From Karstenula rhodostoma CBS 690.94 (lineage: Eukaryota > Ascomycota > Dothideomycetes > Pleosporales > Didymosphaeriaceae), in NCBI GenBank assembly GCA_010093485.1, contig MU001505.1, forward strand, positions 27,375-91,374: a stretch of DNA of 64,000 bases. The letters are read 5' to 3'. Positions 26,921 through 39,756 of this stretch are shown in pieces. Every line of letters starts with the position of its first letter. The stretch's first letter is position 1. Both the position numbers and the translations under genes were made by a program. The notes beneath the pieces are model-generated. The model searched no databases. It saw only the letters and a program-made list of their open reading frames with translations, and was not told the DNA's origin.

Positions 26921-29900
26921 ATAACTATACTCTCCCCTATTAAAATTATATAGAGAGTTTACTCTTATTATTTTCTAAATTAGACTAACTTTTTAAAATT
27001 CTTTTATAATAGTTATACTATATTAATACCTAGATAATTAGAATAGATAGTTTTTTTAATTTTCTAAAAGGCCTTTTTCTTTTAGATTAAAAGGAATTCT
27101 AGGGCCTTATACTACTTAGTAGATATTTTAAAATATACCTCTAAATTATTAAACTTATAAATAAAAATTCTTAAAATATCTAGAATATAGACTATATAAA
27201 TTATTTTTAATAAATAGTTAATTTATATTTTATAGACTTTTATTTCTATTTTATCTATTATTTTATTAACTACCTCTTTTAATAATTTCTATAGTAGGTA
27301 ATTAGTAGTAGAAAGTTTTCTACTAAAGGTAATAAGAAAATAGTATATTATATTAATATTAATCTTTTTTTTTATTTAATAAAATATTATCTACCTTATA
27401 ATATAATTAAAAGTCTAAGAAATAGTTTATTATTTATTAAGTAGATTTAACTAAAGTAAATAACTCTAGACTTAATTATAATAATAGTTATATATTTTCT
27501 TATTAATTTATTCCTATATAGTAAGGTAGAAAGGATAAATAAACTAGATATATTAAACTAAAAAACTATCTATTTTATAAGAAAAAAAATAATAAATAGT
27601 CTTTATAAACTTATCTCTATTATAGCCCTTATAATATTAAAAAATAATAGTAATAAAACTATTATAGAGAAATATATTCTAAATACTAGTTATATAACTA
27701 TTTTTAAATTATAAGTTTAATACCTTAGTATTATAACTAAACTAGTTACTTATAAAATATATAAGATTTAAAAGTATACTAAAAAAAATTTAAATAAGGT
27801 TATAGTATTACTATACCTAAATATAGTTTTTAATACTAGTAAATAAATAATTTTTAAAGCCCTTTATATTAAATAACTATAAAAGCTATTAAATAATAAA
27901 ATTAATACTATACTTAAGTTATAAGTTATCTATATTAAAAATACTAAAATTAGAAATTATATTTTTTAGATTTTTTTTTAATATATTCTATAGAATAGAG
28001 GGTAACCCTATCTATATTTATATAAATACTAGTTAGTAAAGAAAAATAAATACCTCTTTAAATAGATTATTTATTATAGAAAAAAATAAAGTAAGATTTA
28101 TTCTAATTTTATAAATAGTTATACTATTTCTATTCTAGTAAATAAAAATATCTAAATTCTCTCTATACTAAAAGATACTAAAAAAGTATACTATATTAAT
28201 AAACTAATTTATAAAAATAGAATATTTTATAATAAAATAATTATATATTTATATTTTAAATATATTATATAGCTTTTTATTTTAATTCTCTACTTTATAG
28301 TTATTTAGCTTAGTAATAAGAAAGCTAGTTTCCTTTTAGAAAACTAGTAAATTAGAATTAAAATAATCTAGAATCTTTATAAATATTATATAGAGAAATA
28401 TATTTTAGAAATACTATAAACTAGTAAATTTATATATCTTTTTAAAGACTAATATATTAGTAGTAAAATTATAAACCTCTTAAAATCTATTACCTTAAAA
28501 GGAGAGACTAAAAAAAACTACTAGGATAATAAAAATAAGTTTAAACTAAGTAAACTAACTAGTTTATTCTAGTAAAGAGAGTTAGAAAATATAATAATAT
28601 TTTTTAAATAGGTTTAAATATATATAGTTATAGTACTCTTTAATAGTAAAGGGAATTTCTATTATATATAAATAGATTATAATTAATTTCTAAGTTAGTT
28701 ATTAATATTTTTATAAATAAAGAGTCTTAGGTTATATAGCCCTAGAAGATAAAGTATAAAAGAAAAAAAGGAAGATTTTCTAAAGAGAATTAGTATAGTA
28801 AAGAATAAAGTTTTAGTAAAATTTAATAGAAATTATAGAAATATTATATTTATACTTCTATATTATTTAGATTTATATAAAGTAAAAGGTTTTTATTATT
28901 ATATTTTATTATATATAAGCTATACTCTTTATAATAATATATAAATAGAAGAGTTTAAATTTAAATTTAATTTTAAATATAGTAATAAATACTAGGTATA
29001 CTTACTATATAATAATACTAGTAAAAATCTTTAAAAATCTAGTATATATTATCTATAGGTTTATAAATATAAAAGGTATATTAAATATAAATTATAATTA
29101 TTATTTCTATATATATTATATCTATACTAAAGTATATTATAGCTAAGACTTTAAAAAAAAAACTATACTATAATTTAGTTATATAATAGAAGTAATAGAC
29201 TTAACTAGAAATAATATAAATTAAAAGTAATAAAAATTAGAATATAAATTAATTAGGGATATAGAAATACTATATAGCTTAAATAGAATTTCTATAATAC
29301 TAGTAGAAAGTATTTTAAATTAGTAGATTATATTAAGATAGGTAAATAGAGATAAAATAGAAAAAAAAAACTATTAATTTATAATTATTCTAATATAGTT
29401 AGAGTATTAGAAATAATATTTAATTATATTATTATAGAAATAACTATAGATTATATAACTATTATATAAATAGGTAAATATATTATATTTTATAATAGCT
29501 CTAGTAATAATTAAACTATATATATTATAGTAATAGTTATTATTATATACTAATAAACTAGAATAGAGTATTTTAGTTTTAGTAGAGATAATAAAGTCTT
29601 TATAATTTTATAAAAAAAAATAATTATTAAATAGATTATTAATTAATTTTTAAATTTTATATTTTTATTTAGATATAATAGTATTATAGTATTCTTTATT
29701 AAAGTAAAAGAATATTTTACTAGAAAGGAAAGTATAATAATATAATATATAGAATATAAAGTTATAAATTTTATTAAAATAAATAAATATTACTTAAACT
29801 ATAATAGATAGGGAAGATAGTTTTAATTTTAGCCCTAATTTAGATTAAAATTAATAGACTACTAAGGTAGAGGGAATATATAGTATTATTTAATTTTAAT

Positions 29901-31600
29901 TATAGTCTAGACTAAAATTAGATAGCTACTAAACTAAACTAGAAAAATATTATATATTAGTATATAATAAGAGTAATATAACTATTAATATTAAATAATA
30001 AATATATTAATAATAATAGTATATATACTATTAGGTATTTATAAAAAAAAAAAACTAATTAAAAATAATTTACTAAATATACTATAGTATATATATAAAA
30101 CTATATATTCTAGAAACCCTATATATAGAAAAGTATATAATAAGGATAATTTTATTAGTAATATTTTTATAGTATCTATACTAGAGAATATAATATAATA
30201 GGTATATTAATATATTTTAAAAAAGAATATTATCTAGTTTATTATATAAAAGTATAAAAATTAGATAATAGAGAATAAAAAAACTAATATTAAAAAAGTA
30301 TATAAAAGTACTAGTAGGGTTAATACTAAAAAGAAATATACTAAAAGATAGAATAATAAAAAAAAAAACTAAGGTATAAAAAAAAAAGGAAAAAATAATT
30401 AAAAGAAACTAGTATAAAATAGATAAATAAGAAATTAAAATAGAAATTAAAAAAGGTAATAATATAAAAGATAGTAAATATATAAAACTTATCTACTATA
30501 ATAACTAAAAATATTATAATAAATAAAAAAAAGTAAAAATATAAAAAGTTTATCTAGAATTTACTAAAAGTAAGTATAAATATAATAGGTAGTATAATTA
30601 ATAAAACTATAATAGTTAGAATAATAAATTATTTATAAAATTAAATAATAATACTATAGATATAGAGAGTATAATATAAAAAGGAAAAAAGATTTTTTAC
30701 TAATATAGAAAATAGAATAAGTAAACTTATAGTAGGGAAAGATATATTATTTAAAGGAAATAAAGGAAATAATATAAATTAAAAATAAAACTAGTTAGTA
30801 TTATTATAATATTTAAAAGATATATATATAAAGTTTAGCCTTATAGAGGGGAATATAGAAAAGTTTATATTACTATATATAATAGTAAAATAGAGCTAGA
30901 CTATTAGAATTATTAAGAAAATAAAATAGTAATAGATATAAATAATAATTTAGATAGAATTTAAAATAGTAAAAATAATAATATAGAAGTAAAAAGTATT
31001 ATTTAGTAAATAAAAAAAAGGATATATAATTATAATAAAGAAATATTTATTTAGAGTTTTATATTATATAGTAAAAGGGAAAAAAATTATAGAGTATATA
31101 AATCTATTTATATAAAAAGAATTTAGAAAATAACTAGAAATAAAAAAGAGATAGTATATACTAAAAATAAAATTTAGAATTAGAATATTTATAATTTTAT
31201 TTTAGAATACTATCTTAAATATATATATTAAAAGAGATATAACTATAATATAGTTTAGTTTCTAAATAGATATAATTATAAAGTATAATAAAGAGATATT
31301 TAAAAGTTCTATAATAATTAAAAATATATATATTACCTATATAATAAATAAACTACCTTCTAAAAAATTATTACTAGAGAAATAATTAAATAATAACTTA
31401 GTAAAATATAATTTAGTAAGAGGTCTATAACTAGTATATTATATTATTAAAAAGAAAGGTTTTAGTAATATTAATATATAGAAGGATATACCTTATAATA
31501 GGGGTTAATAAAAAAGTTTAGATATATATAAAAGATTATACTAAAGAGGGCTATAAGAAAGTTAAACTTTTATAACTATCCCTATTATAGTTTCTAGATA

Positions 31601-31855
31601 CTAGATATTAGTTAATAAAATAATTAGTATTAATTAATAGAATAATTAATATTAGTTAATAGGATATTAAATATTAGTTAATAGAATAATTAGTATTAGT
31701 TAATAGAATATTAAGTATTAGTTAATAAAATAATCGATATTAGTTAATAGAATATCGAGTATTAGTTAATAGGATAATTAGTATTAGTTAATAGGTAGAA
31801 TAATTAGTATTAGTTAATAGAATACTAGATATTAATTAATAGAATATTAAATATT
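31601..31855. repeat. 22-bp minisatellite at right end of element A3, complete
   Basis: About eleven units built on TTAGTTAATAGAATAATTAGTA can be read without a gap. One unit is longer because of an inserted GTAG-type string (TTAATAGGTAGAATAATTAG). Two units contain CG (ATAATCGATATT, ATATCGAGTATT) that is absent from the neighbours. This is the only fully sequenced array of the three. Confidence 0.9.
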
Positions 31856-31920
31856 ACTATTTTATATATATATTACTTTTTATAGAATATATAATATATA
31901 TTCTATAATCTAATATACTT

Positions 31921-34900
31921 AAATATTAAAGAATTTAAAAACTAATATAATTTTACTATAATAAATATAAAAAGTCTAGAAACTATTATAAATTATAATT
32001 AGTTATTAAAAAATAATCTAGATATTAACTAGAAAAGTTAAATAATATATAACTAAGGATTAATATTATAGATTACTAGTATAAGGTACCTATAAAAAGT
32101 AAAACTAAAGGCCCTAAATACTCTAATTAAGTAGACTATATAATAATAAACTAAAAAGATTTTAGTTACTAAAATTACTAGAATTTTAAAATAAAATCTA
32201 GAATAAGTATAAATTATCTAGGTATAATACTTAAATTTCTAGATTATAAAAAAACTATTAATAATTCTACTAAAATATAAAAAATATATAGAACTCTTTA
32301 AAAAAATTAAAGGGAAAGAACTACTAGATTACTAAGAGTAGAATTATAAAATACCTCTAGAAAAAAGTATAAAATTATAACTAAAATAACTAAAACTAAT
32401 ATTAATAAATTAAAAAAAAAAGTATAGAAATATTTATAAAAGAATCTAGAATAGAAATATATTTAGAAAAGTTATAATTTTATAACCTTTCTAATTTTAT
32501 AGATATTTAAAAAGAATAATAAATTATAACTCTATATAGATTATAAATAGCTAAATAATACTATAATTAAAAATTAATATTTATTATTCTTAATTATAGA
32601 GCTTATAGACTAACTCTAAAGAACTAAATAGTTTATAAAATTTAATATATATAATAGATATTACTATATATAAATAGCTAAAAGATATAAATAAAAAATA
32701 GTATTTAAAACTAAATATAATCTCTATAAATATTAGATTATACTATTTAAGTTAATAAATACCCCTATAATATTTTAGATAATTATTAATAAAATATTAT
32801 ATAAATACTTAGATATATTCTATATAATATACCTTAATAATATATTTATTTATTCTACTAAAATACTAAAGGAATATATAGAATATATAAAAAAAATATT
32901 TAAGAAAATAAAAAAGTATTAGTTACTTTTTTATCTAAATAAATATAAATTTTATATTATAAAAATAAAATATCTAGAATTTATTATTTTAAGGAAAGGT
33001 ATATTAATAGATTTAAAGAAGGTTACTATTATATAGAAATAGCTAGTTTTTAAATTAATAAAGAATATCTAGTTTTTTCTAGAGTTTACTAACTTTTATT
33101 AGAAATTTATAAAAAACTATTCTAAAACTACTATACTATTAATAGATATTATAAAAAAAAAAAAAAATAAAGTTATATAATTAATTTAAAGAAAACTATT
33201 AGAAATATTTAGAAAATTATAGATAATATTTCTAATAGTTTTACTTCTATAAATATTTAATTTATAAAAACTAATTAGAATTAAAATAAATATATTTAAC
33301 TATATATTAGAAATAATTTTTTTATAACTAAATAAAAATAGAAAATAGAGACTAGTATTTTATTATTTATAAAAATTTTTAGAAGTAGAACTTAACTATA
33401 ATATTTATAATAAGAAACTACTAATAATAATAAATACTTTTAAATAATAAAAAATATAACTTATTAGAGTCTATTTTAAAATAGAAATATAAATAAATTA
33501 TTAGAATTTTACTAACTTTATATTAACTAAAAAGTTTAATTAATAATAAGTATAATAGGTAGAATTTTTAGTAAATTTTAATTTTATAATTTATTATTAA
33601 TCTAGAACTCTTAATAGTATAGTAGATATCTTAAATAGATAATTAGACTTAATTAAGAATAAGATTAAGCTATATAATATAGTACTATATAAATATAAAA
33701 ATAATATATTTAAATATAATTAATTAAAAATTAGAGTATAGATAGCTAGTTTAAGGTATATAGAATTAGAAGTATAAAACTTTTAAAATTATTAAAAATT
33801 TAATAAAGACTAGAAAAAGGAATATAACCTTTTTAAATATAGTTTTAATAAAATTAAATAAAATTATTAATAATAGATTATTATTAATAATAGATATATA
33901 CTAATTCTAATTAAAAGACTATATAAATTAAAAAAATAAAAATATTTAGATATTAAAGAAATAATATATTATATCGCGAATAAATATACTATTTCTAAAC
34001 TTAAATAATTAGTAATATAGAAAATAAGTAACTATTTAATTTACTAAAAAAATAAATTTAAAAAATATAAATCTTATAAACTTTTATAACTATTATTTAT
34101 AGTAAAATAATTATAGTAAAGTATAATAATAAATTTTATTATAAAACTTTTAAAATTACTATAGCTAGAAATAAAATATATATATAATATTATTATAGTA
34201 ATAATATATAAATTTATAAAAATAACTAAGTTTAGGCCTATAAAAGAATCTATAATAATAGAGAAACTAGTCTATAAAATAGATAATATACTATTCTCTA
34301 AGTATAAACTATTAAAAAAATTTATTATAAATAAAAATAAACTTTTTATTTTAAAATATTAAAATACTTTTACTATAGTTTTAGAAATAAACTAAAAACT
34401 ATTAATAAACTTTTACTCTAAAATAAATAAATAAATAAAATATATAAACTAAATATTTAAATAGTATTTATAATTCTATATTAATAGGTAATAAAATAAT
34501 TAAATAGAATTTTTATTAACTATATAGTTAATATATAATAGTTTAAGGTTCGATATAATAAGATATTTATTCTACTATATAAACTATAAATATAAGCTAA
34601 TTATTTATTAAAATTTAAAAAATATAGAAAGTATCTCTATTAGAGTCTAAAATAAAGTTTAAAAAATAAAAAAATTTTATAAAATTTTATAGAAAAGAAT
34701 TATTTATAGAGTTCTTATAGTATCTAAAAATATAAATAAGTAAAAAATTAAAAAACTAATTTTTAAAAAGGGGAATAAAGTTTTTCTATTATAGAAAAAT
34801 TTAAAAATAAAATAATTAAATAAAAAACTAGATTACCTTTAGATAAAATCCTTTAAAATTTAAAAAATAAAAAAACTAGTTATAACTAAGTTACTTTTAT

Positions 34901-36361
34901 TAATAAATATAAAAATATATTCTATTTTTTATAAATTATTATTAGAACTAGTACCTCTAAATACTCTAATTAAGATCTAGCTAGAACTAAAAAATAACGA
35001 GTATAAGGTTAAAATAATTAAAAATTTATAAATAATTAAGGGTTAGTAAAAATATCTAGTTAAGTAAAAAGAATAGCTAGAATAGTATAATATCTAGAAA
35101 TTAAAAAAAAACCTTATAAATTATAAGAAACTACTAGAAAACTTCTACTAGTTAATAATAAAGAATTAATTCTAAGAGGATTAATTAATAAGAATACTAG
35201 TCTAAAGTTAAAAAAAAAATTAGAAAAAATAAAAAAATTAATAATAAAAAAACTAGTTTATAATTAGTCTAGATTAGTTAAGGGTCTATATAATAATAAT
35301 ATAGAAATAATACTAATATTTATATTTTTTAAAATCTTCTTTTCTAGATAATTTAATATATTAAGTATATAAATATTATAAATTATAAGTAACTATTTCT
35401 ATTTTTCTATTTCTATAATCTCTATTTTTAAATAAATAATTTTAGTCCTAATATAAAGAAAAATAAAATATTTTTTATATTTTTTAGACTAAATATATTT
35501 CTATTTTTTCTTAGAAATCTAAAAACTATATTTTATATAAATAATAATATATATAATATACTCTTTAGTTAAAATATTTATAAAATACTTTAGAATTTTT
35601 TTCTCTATATAATAAGTATATTTTATTAGTATTACTAAATTATAATAATAAGTCTTATTAGTATAGATATAATAATAATTAGTTAATAATTATTTTAGTA
35701 TTTTAGATATAGTTAAAAAGGTTTAGAAAATCTAAAAAAAAATATAATACTATATTTAAAGATATAAAAGAATAAACCTTTATATCTCTAAACTATACTA
35801 TAATAATAGATTATAAAATAATAATAGGGTATTAAAATAATAATTCTAAAAGGAGGAATAATATTATAATTATAATAGAACTAAACTAGAAAAAAAAAAA
35901 ATTATATATAAGATATTAGTAATAGAAACGAGACTAATAGGTACTTATATATAAATTTATAAAATAGCTTATATTATAAATTATATAACTATAATTCTAC
36001 TAAAAATATAAAATTCTAAGAGTATTAGATTTTAATAAAAATAGAATAAATACTTCTACTAAAAAGGTAAAATTTATAAAAGTAGACTAGAGAATTCTAG
36101 AATAGTAAGAATTAAAATAACTAATATATAGTCTAGAAAAATTTTTATATAGTTTTTATTCTTTATAATTAACTTTTATATTTAAATTAAAGTATTTTAT
36201 TTATATATAAATAATTAGTCTTTTTTTAATATTATTATATCGTGTTTTATTATAATATAAAATTATTATTTAATTTTATATTTACCTCTATTATATCTTA
36301 TTCCTTAAATAATTCTTAAGGTATAAATCTAGATTAGATATATAGGAAACCCCTTATAATA
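31921..36361 (+). mobile_element. Ty3/gypsy chromovirus relic, 5'-truncated, RIP-mutated
   Basis: Plus-strand pol remains follow in Ty3/gypsy order. The reverse transcriptase active site reads YLNNIFIYS at 32,830 (from YLDDILIYS). The RT/RNase H connection around 32,967-33,130 reads FFLEFTNFY.KFIKNYSK. Integrase around 34,120-34,260 reads IIDFIIKL and KFIKITKFRPIKESI. A C-terminal chromodomain near 35,048-35,100 reads KYLVK.KE.LE.YNI.K. A purine-rich tract at about 35,847-35,860 precedes the 3' LTR. No 5' LTR, primer-binding site or gag is seen: the element starts within pol where element A3 ends. Stops throughout show it is dead. The chromodomain places it with fungal chromoviruses. Confidence 0.9.
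35862..36361 (+). repeat. 3' LTR of first Ty3 relic (~500 bp)
   Basis: It begins TATTATAATTATAATAG, a RIP-changed form of a TGTTACG-type LTR start, immediately after a purine-rich tract. It ends CCCTTATAATA, consistent with an original ...ACA end. The matching LTR at 39,255-39,756 has the same start, end and length. Confidence 0.8.
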
Positions 36362-39300
36362 AATATCTAGAATTTATTATTTTAAGGGAAAATATATTAA
36401 TAGATTTAAAAAAGGTTACTATTATATAGAAATAGTTAGTTTTTAAGTTAATAAAAGATATCTAGTTCTTTTTAGAGTTTACTAATTTTTATTAGAAATT
36501 TATAAAAAACTATTCTAAAACTATTATACTATTAATAAATTTTATAAAAAAAAGTAATAATAAAATTATATAGTTAATTTAAGGAGAGTTATTAAAGATA
36601 TTTAGAAAATTATAGATAATATTTCTAACTACCCTACTTTTATAAATATTTAATCTATAAAAATTAATAAAAATTAAAATAAATATATTTAATTATATAT
36701 TAAAAGTAATTCTTTTATAACTAAATAAAAATAGAAAATAAAAACTAGTATTTTACTATTTATAAAAATTTTTAGAAGTAAAACTTAATTATAATATTTA
36801 TAATAAAAAACTACTAGTAATAATAAATATTTTTAAATAATAGAAAATATAATTTATAGAAATTTACTTTAAAATAGAAATATAAATAGACTACTAAAAT
36901 CTTATTAATTTTATATTAACTAAAAAGTTTAATTAATAATAAGTATAATAAATAGAATTTTTAGTAAATTTTAATTTTATAATTTACTATTAATCTAGAA
37001 CTTTTAACGGTATAGTAAATACCTTAAGTAAATAATTAAACTTAATTAAAAATAAAATTAAACTATATAATATAGTACTATATAAATATAAAAATAATAT
37101 ATTTAAATATAATTAGCTAAAAATTAAAGTATAGATAGCTAGTTTAAGGTATATAAAACTAGAAATATAAAACTTTTAAAACTATTAGAAATTTAATTAT
37201 AACTAGAAAAAGAAATATAATCTCTTTAAATATAATTTTAATAAAACTAAACGGAACTATTAATAATAGATTATTATTAATAAGGAATATATATTTATTC
37301 TAATTAGAAAACTATATAAATTAAAAGAATAGAAATATTTAAATATTAAAGAAATAATATATTATATTATAAATAAATATATTATTTCTAAGTTTAAATA
37401 ATTAGTTATAATAGAAATAAATAATTATTTAGCTTATTATAAAAATAAGTCTAAGAGATATAAGTTTTATAAACTTCTATAATTACTATTAGTAATAAAA
37501 TAATTATAGTAAAGTATAATAATAGATTTTATTATAAAATTTCCGAAATTATTATAGTTAGAAATAAAGTATATATATAATACTATTATAATAATAATAT
37601 ATAGATTTATAAAAATAGCTAAGTTTAAACCTATAAAAAAATCTATAATAATAGAGAAACTAGTCTATAAAATAGATAATATACTATTCTTTAAATATAA
37701 ACTATAAGAGAAATTTATTATAAATAGAAATAAGCTCTTTATTTTAAAGTATTAAAATACTTTTACTATAGTTTTAGGAATAAACTAAAAGCTATTAATA
37801 AGTTTCTATTCTAAAATAAATAGATAAATAAAATATATAAATTAAATACTTAAATAGTATTTATAGTTCTATATTAATAAATAATAGAATAATTAAATAG
37901 AATTTTTACTAACTATATAATTAGTATATAATAACTTAAAATTAGATATAATAGAATATTTACCCTATTATATAAATTATAGATATAAGCTAGTTATTTA
38001 TTAAAATCTAAGGGATATAAAAAATATCTCTATTAGAGTTTAAAATAAAGTTTAAAAGATAAAGAAACTTTATAAAATTTTATAAAAAAGAATTACCTAT
38101 AGAACCCTTATAGTATCTAAGAATATAAATAAGTAAAAAATTAAAAAACTAACCCTTAAAAAGGGGAATAAAGTTTTCCTATTATAGAAAAATTTAAAAA
38201 TAAAATAACTAAGTAAAAAACTAAATTACCTATAAATAGGACCCTTTAAAATTTAAGAAATAAAGAAACTAGTTATAACTAAGCTATTTCTACTAATAGA
38301 TATAAAAATATATTCTACCTTTTATAAATTACTATTAGAATTAGTACCTTTAAAAACTCTAATTAAAATCTAGCTAGGGCTAGAAGATAATAAATATAAG
38401 GTTAAAATAATTAAAAATCTATAGATAATTAAGAATTAGTAAAAATATCTAATTAAGTAAAAAGAATAGCTAAAATAATATAATATCTAGAAACTAAAAA
38501 GAAATTTTATAAATTATAAAAAATTATTAGAGGACTTTTATTAGTTAATAATAAAGGGTTAACTCTAAGGGGGTTAATTAATAAGGATACTAGTCTAAAA
38601 TTAAAAAAAAAGTTAAAAAAAATAAAGGAATTAATAATAGAAGAATTAGCCTATAACTAGTCTAGATTAGTTAAAAATCTATATAGTAGTAATATAAAAG
38701 TAATACTAATATCTATACTTTTTAAAGCCTTCTCTTTTAAATAATCTAGTATATTAAGTATATAAGTATTATAAATTATAAATAATTATTTCTATTTTTC
38801 TATTTCTATAATTTCTACTTTTAAATAAGTAATCTTAGCCTTAATATAAAGAAAAATAAGATACTTTTTATACTTTTTAAACTAAATATATTTCTATTTT
38901 TTTTTAGAAATCTAAAAATTATATTCTATATAAATAGTAATATATATAATATACTCTCTAGTTAAAATATTTATAAAATACTTTAGAATCTTCTTTTCTA
39001 TATAATAAGTATACTTTATTAGTATTACTAAATTATAATAATAAATCTTATTAGTATAGATATAATAATAATTAGTTAATAATTATTTTAGTATTTTAGA
39101 TATAATTAGAAAGGCTTAGAAAATCTAAAGGGGAATATAATACTATATCTAAAAATATAGAAAAATAAATTTTTCTACCCCTAAACTATACTATAATAAT
39201 AGGTTATAAGGTAATAATAAAATATTAGAATAATAATTTTAAAGGGGGAGATAATATTATAATTATAATAAAACTAGACTAAAAGAAAGAAAAAAATTAT

Positions 39301-39756
39301 ATATAAAATATTAATAATAGAAATAAAACTAATAAATATTTATATATAAATCTATAGAATAGTTTATATTATAAGTTATATAATTATAATTCTACTAAAA
39401 GTATAAGATTTTAGAAATACTAAATCTTAGTAAAAGTAGAATAAATATTTTTATTAAAAAGGTAGAATCTATAGAAATAAACTAGGGAATTCTAGTATAA
39501 TAAAAATTAAAATAACTAGTATATAGTCTAAAAAGATTTCTATATAGTTTTTATTTTTTATAGTTAATTTTTATATTTAAATTAAAATACTTTATTTATA
39601 TATAAATACTTAGTTTTCTCTTAATATTATTATATTATATTCTATTATAATATAGAATTATTAATTAATTTAATATTTACTTTTATTATATTTTATTCCT
39701 CGAATAATTTTTAAAATATAAACCTAAATTAGGTATATAGAAAATCCCTTATAATA
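36362..39756 (+). mobile_element. Second Ty3/gypsy relic, truncated to late pol plus LTR
   Basis: Similarity to the first relic starts exactly at the RT/RNase H connection (AATATCTAGAATTTATTATTTTA, cf. 32,967) and continues colinearly through integrase and chromodomain to a 3' LTR. It follows the end of the first relic's LTR with no spacer, so the two form a tandem arrangement. Reverse transcriptase, gag and 5' LTR are absent. Differences from the first relic are mostly transitions. Confidence 0.9.
39255..39756 (+). repeat. 3' LTR of second Ty3 relic (~500 bp)
   Basis: Starts TATTATAATTATAATA after a GGGGGAG purine tract and ends CCCTTATAATA. It aligns end to end with the LTR at 35,862-36,361. 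The sequence after it (AATAGTAAATAGG) does not resemble either element. Confidence 0.8.

Larger units (their letters stand above)
24755..31920 (-). mobile_element. Element A copy 3: lacks the left third, heavily RIP-mutated
   Basis: Similarity begins abruptly at GCCTATATTATATAAC, which lies at 7,065 in copy 1 and 17,665 in copy 2, so about 3.4 kb of the left end (including the 70-bp triplicate) is missing. From there it is colinear to the terminal minisatellite and the CTAATATACTTA end. It is visibly more A+T-rich: sites kept as GCGCGT in copies 1 and 2 (about 7,486 and 18,085) read GTATAT here. It abuts a truncated Ty3 element on the right. Confidence 0.75.
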
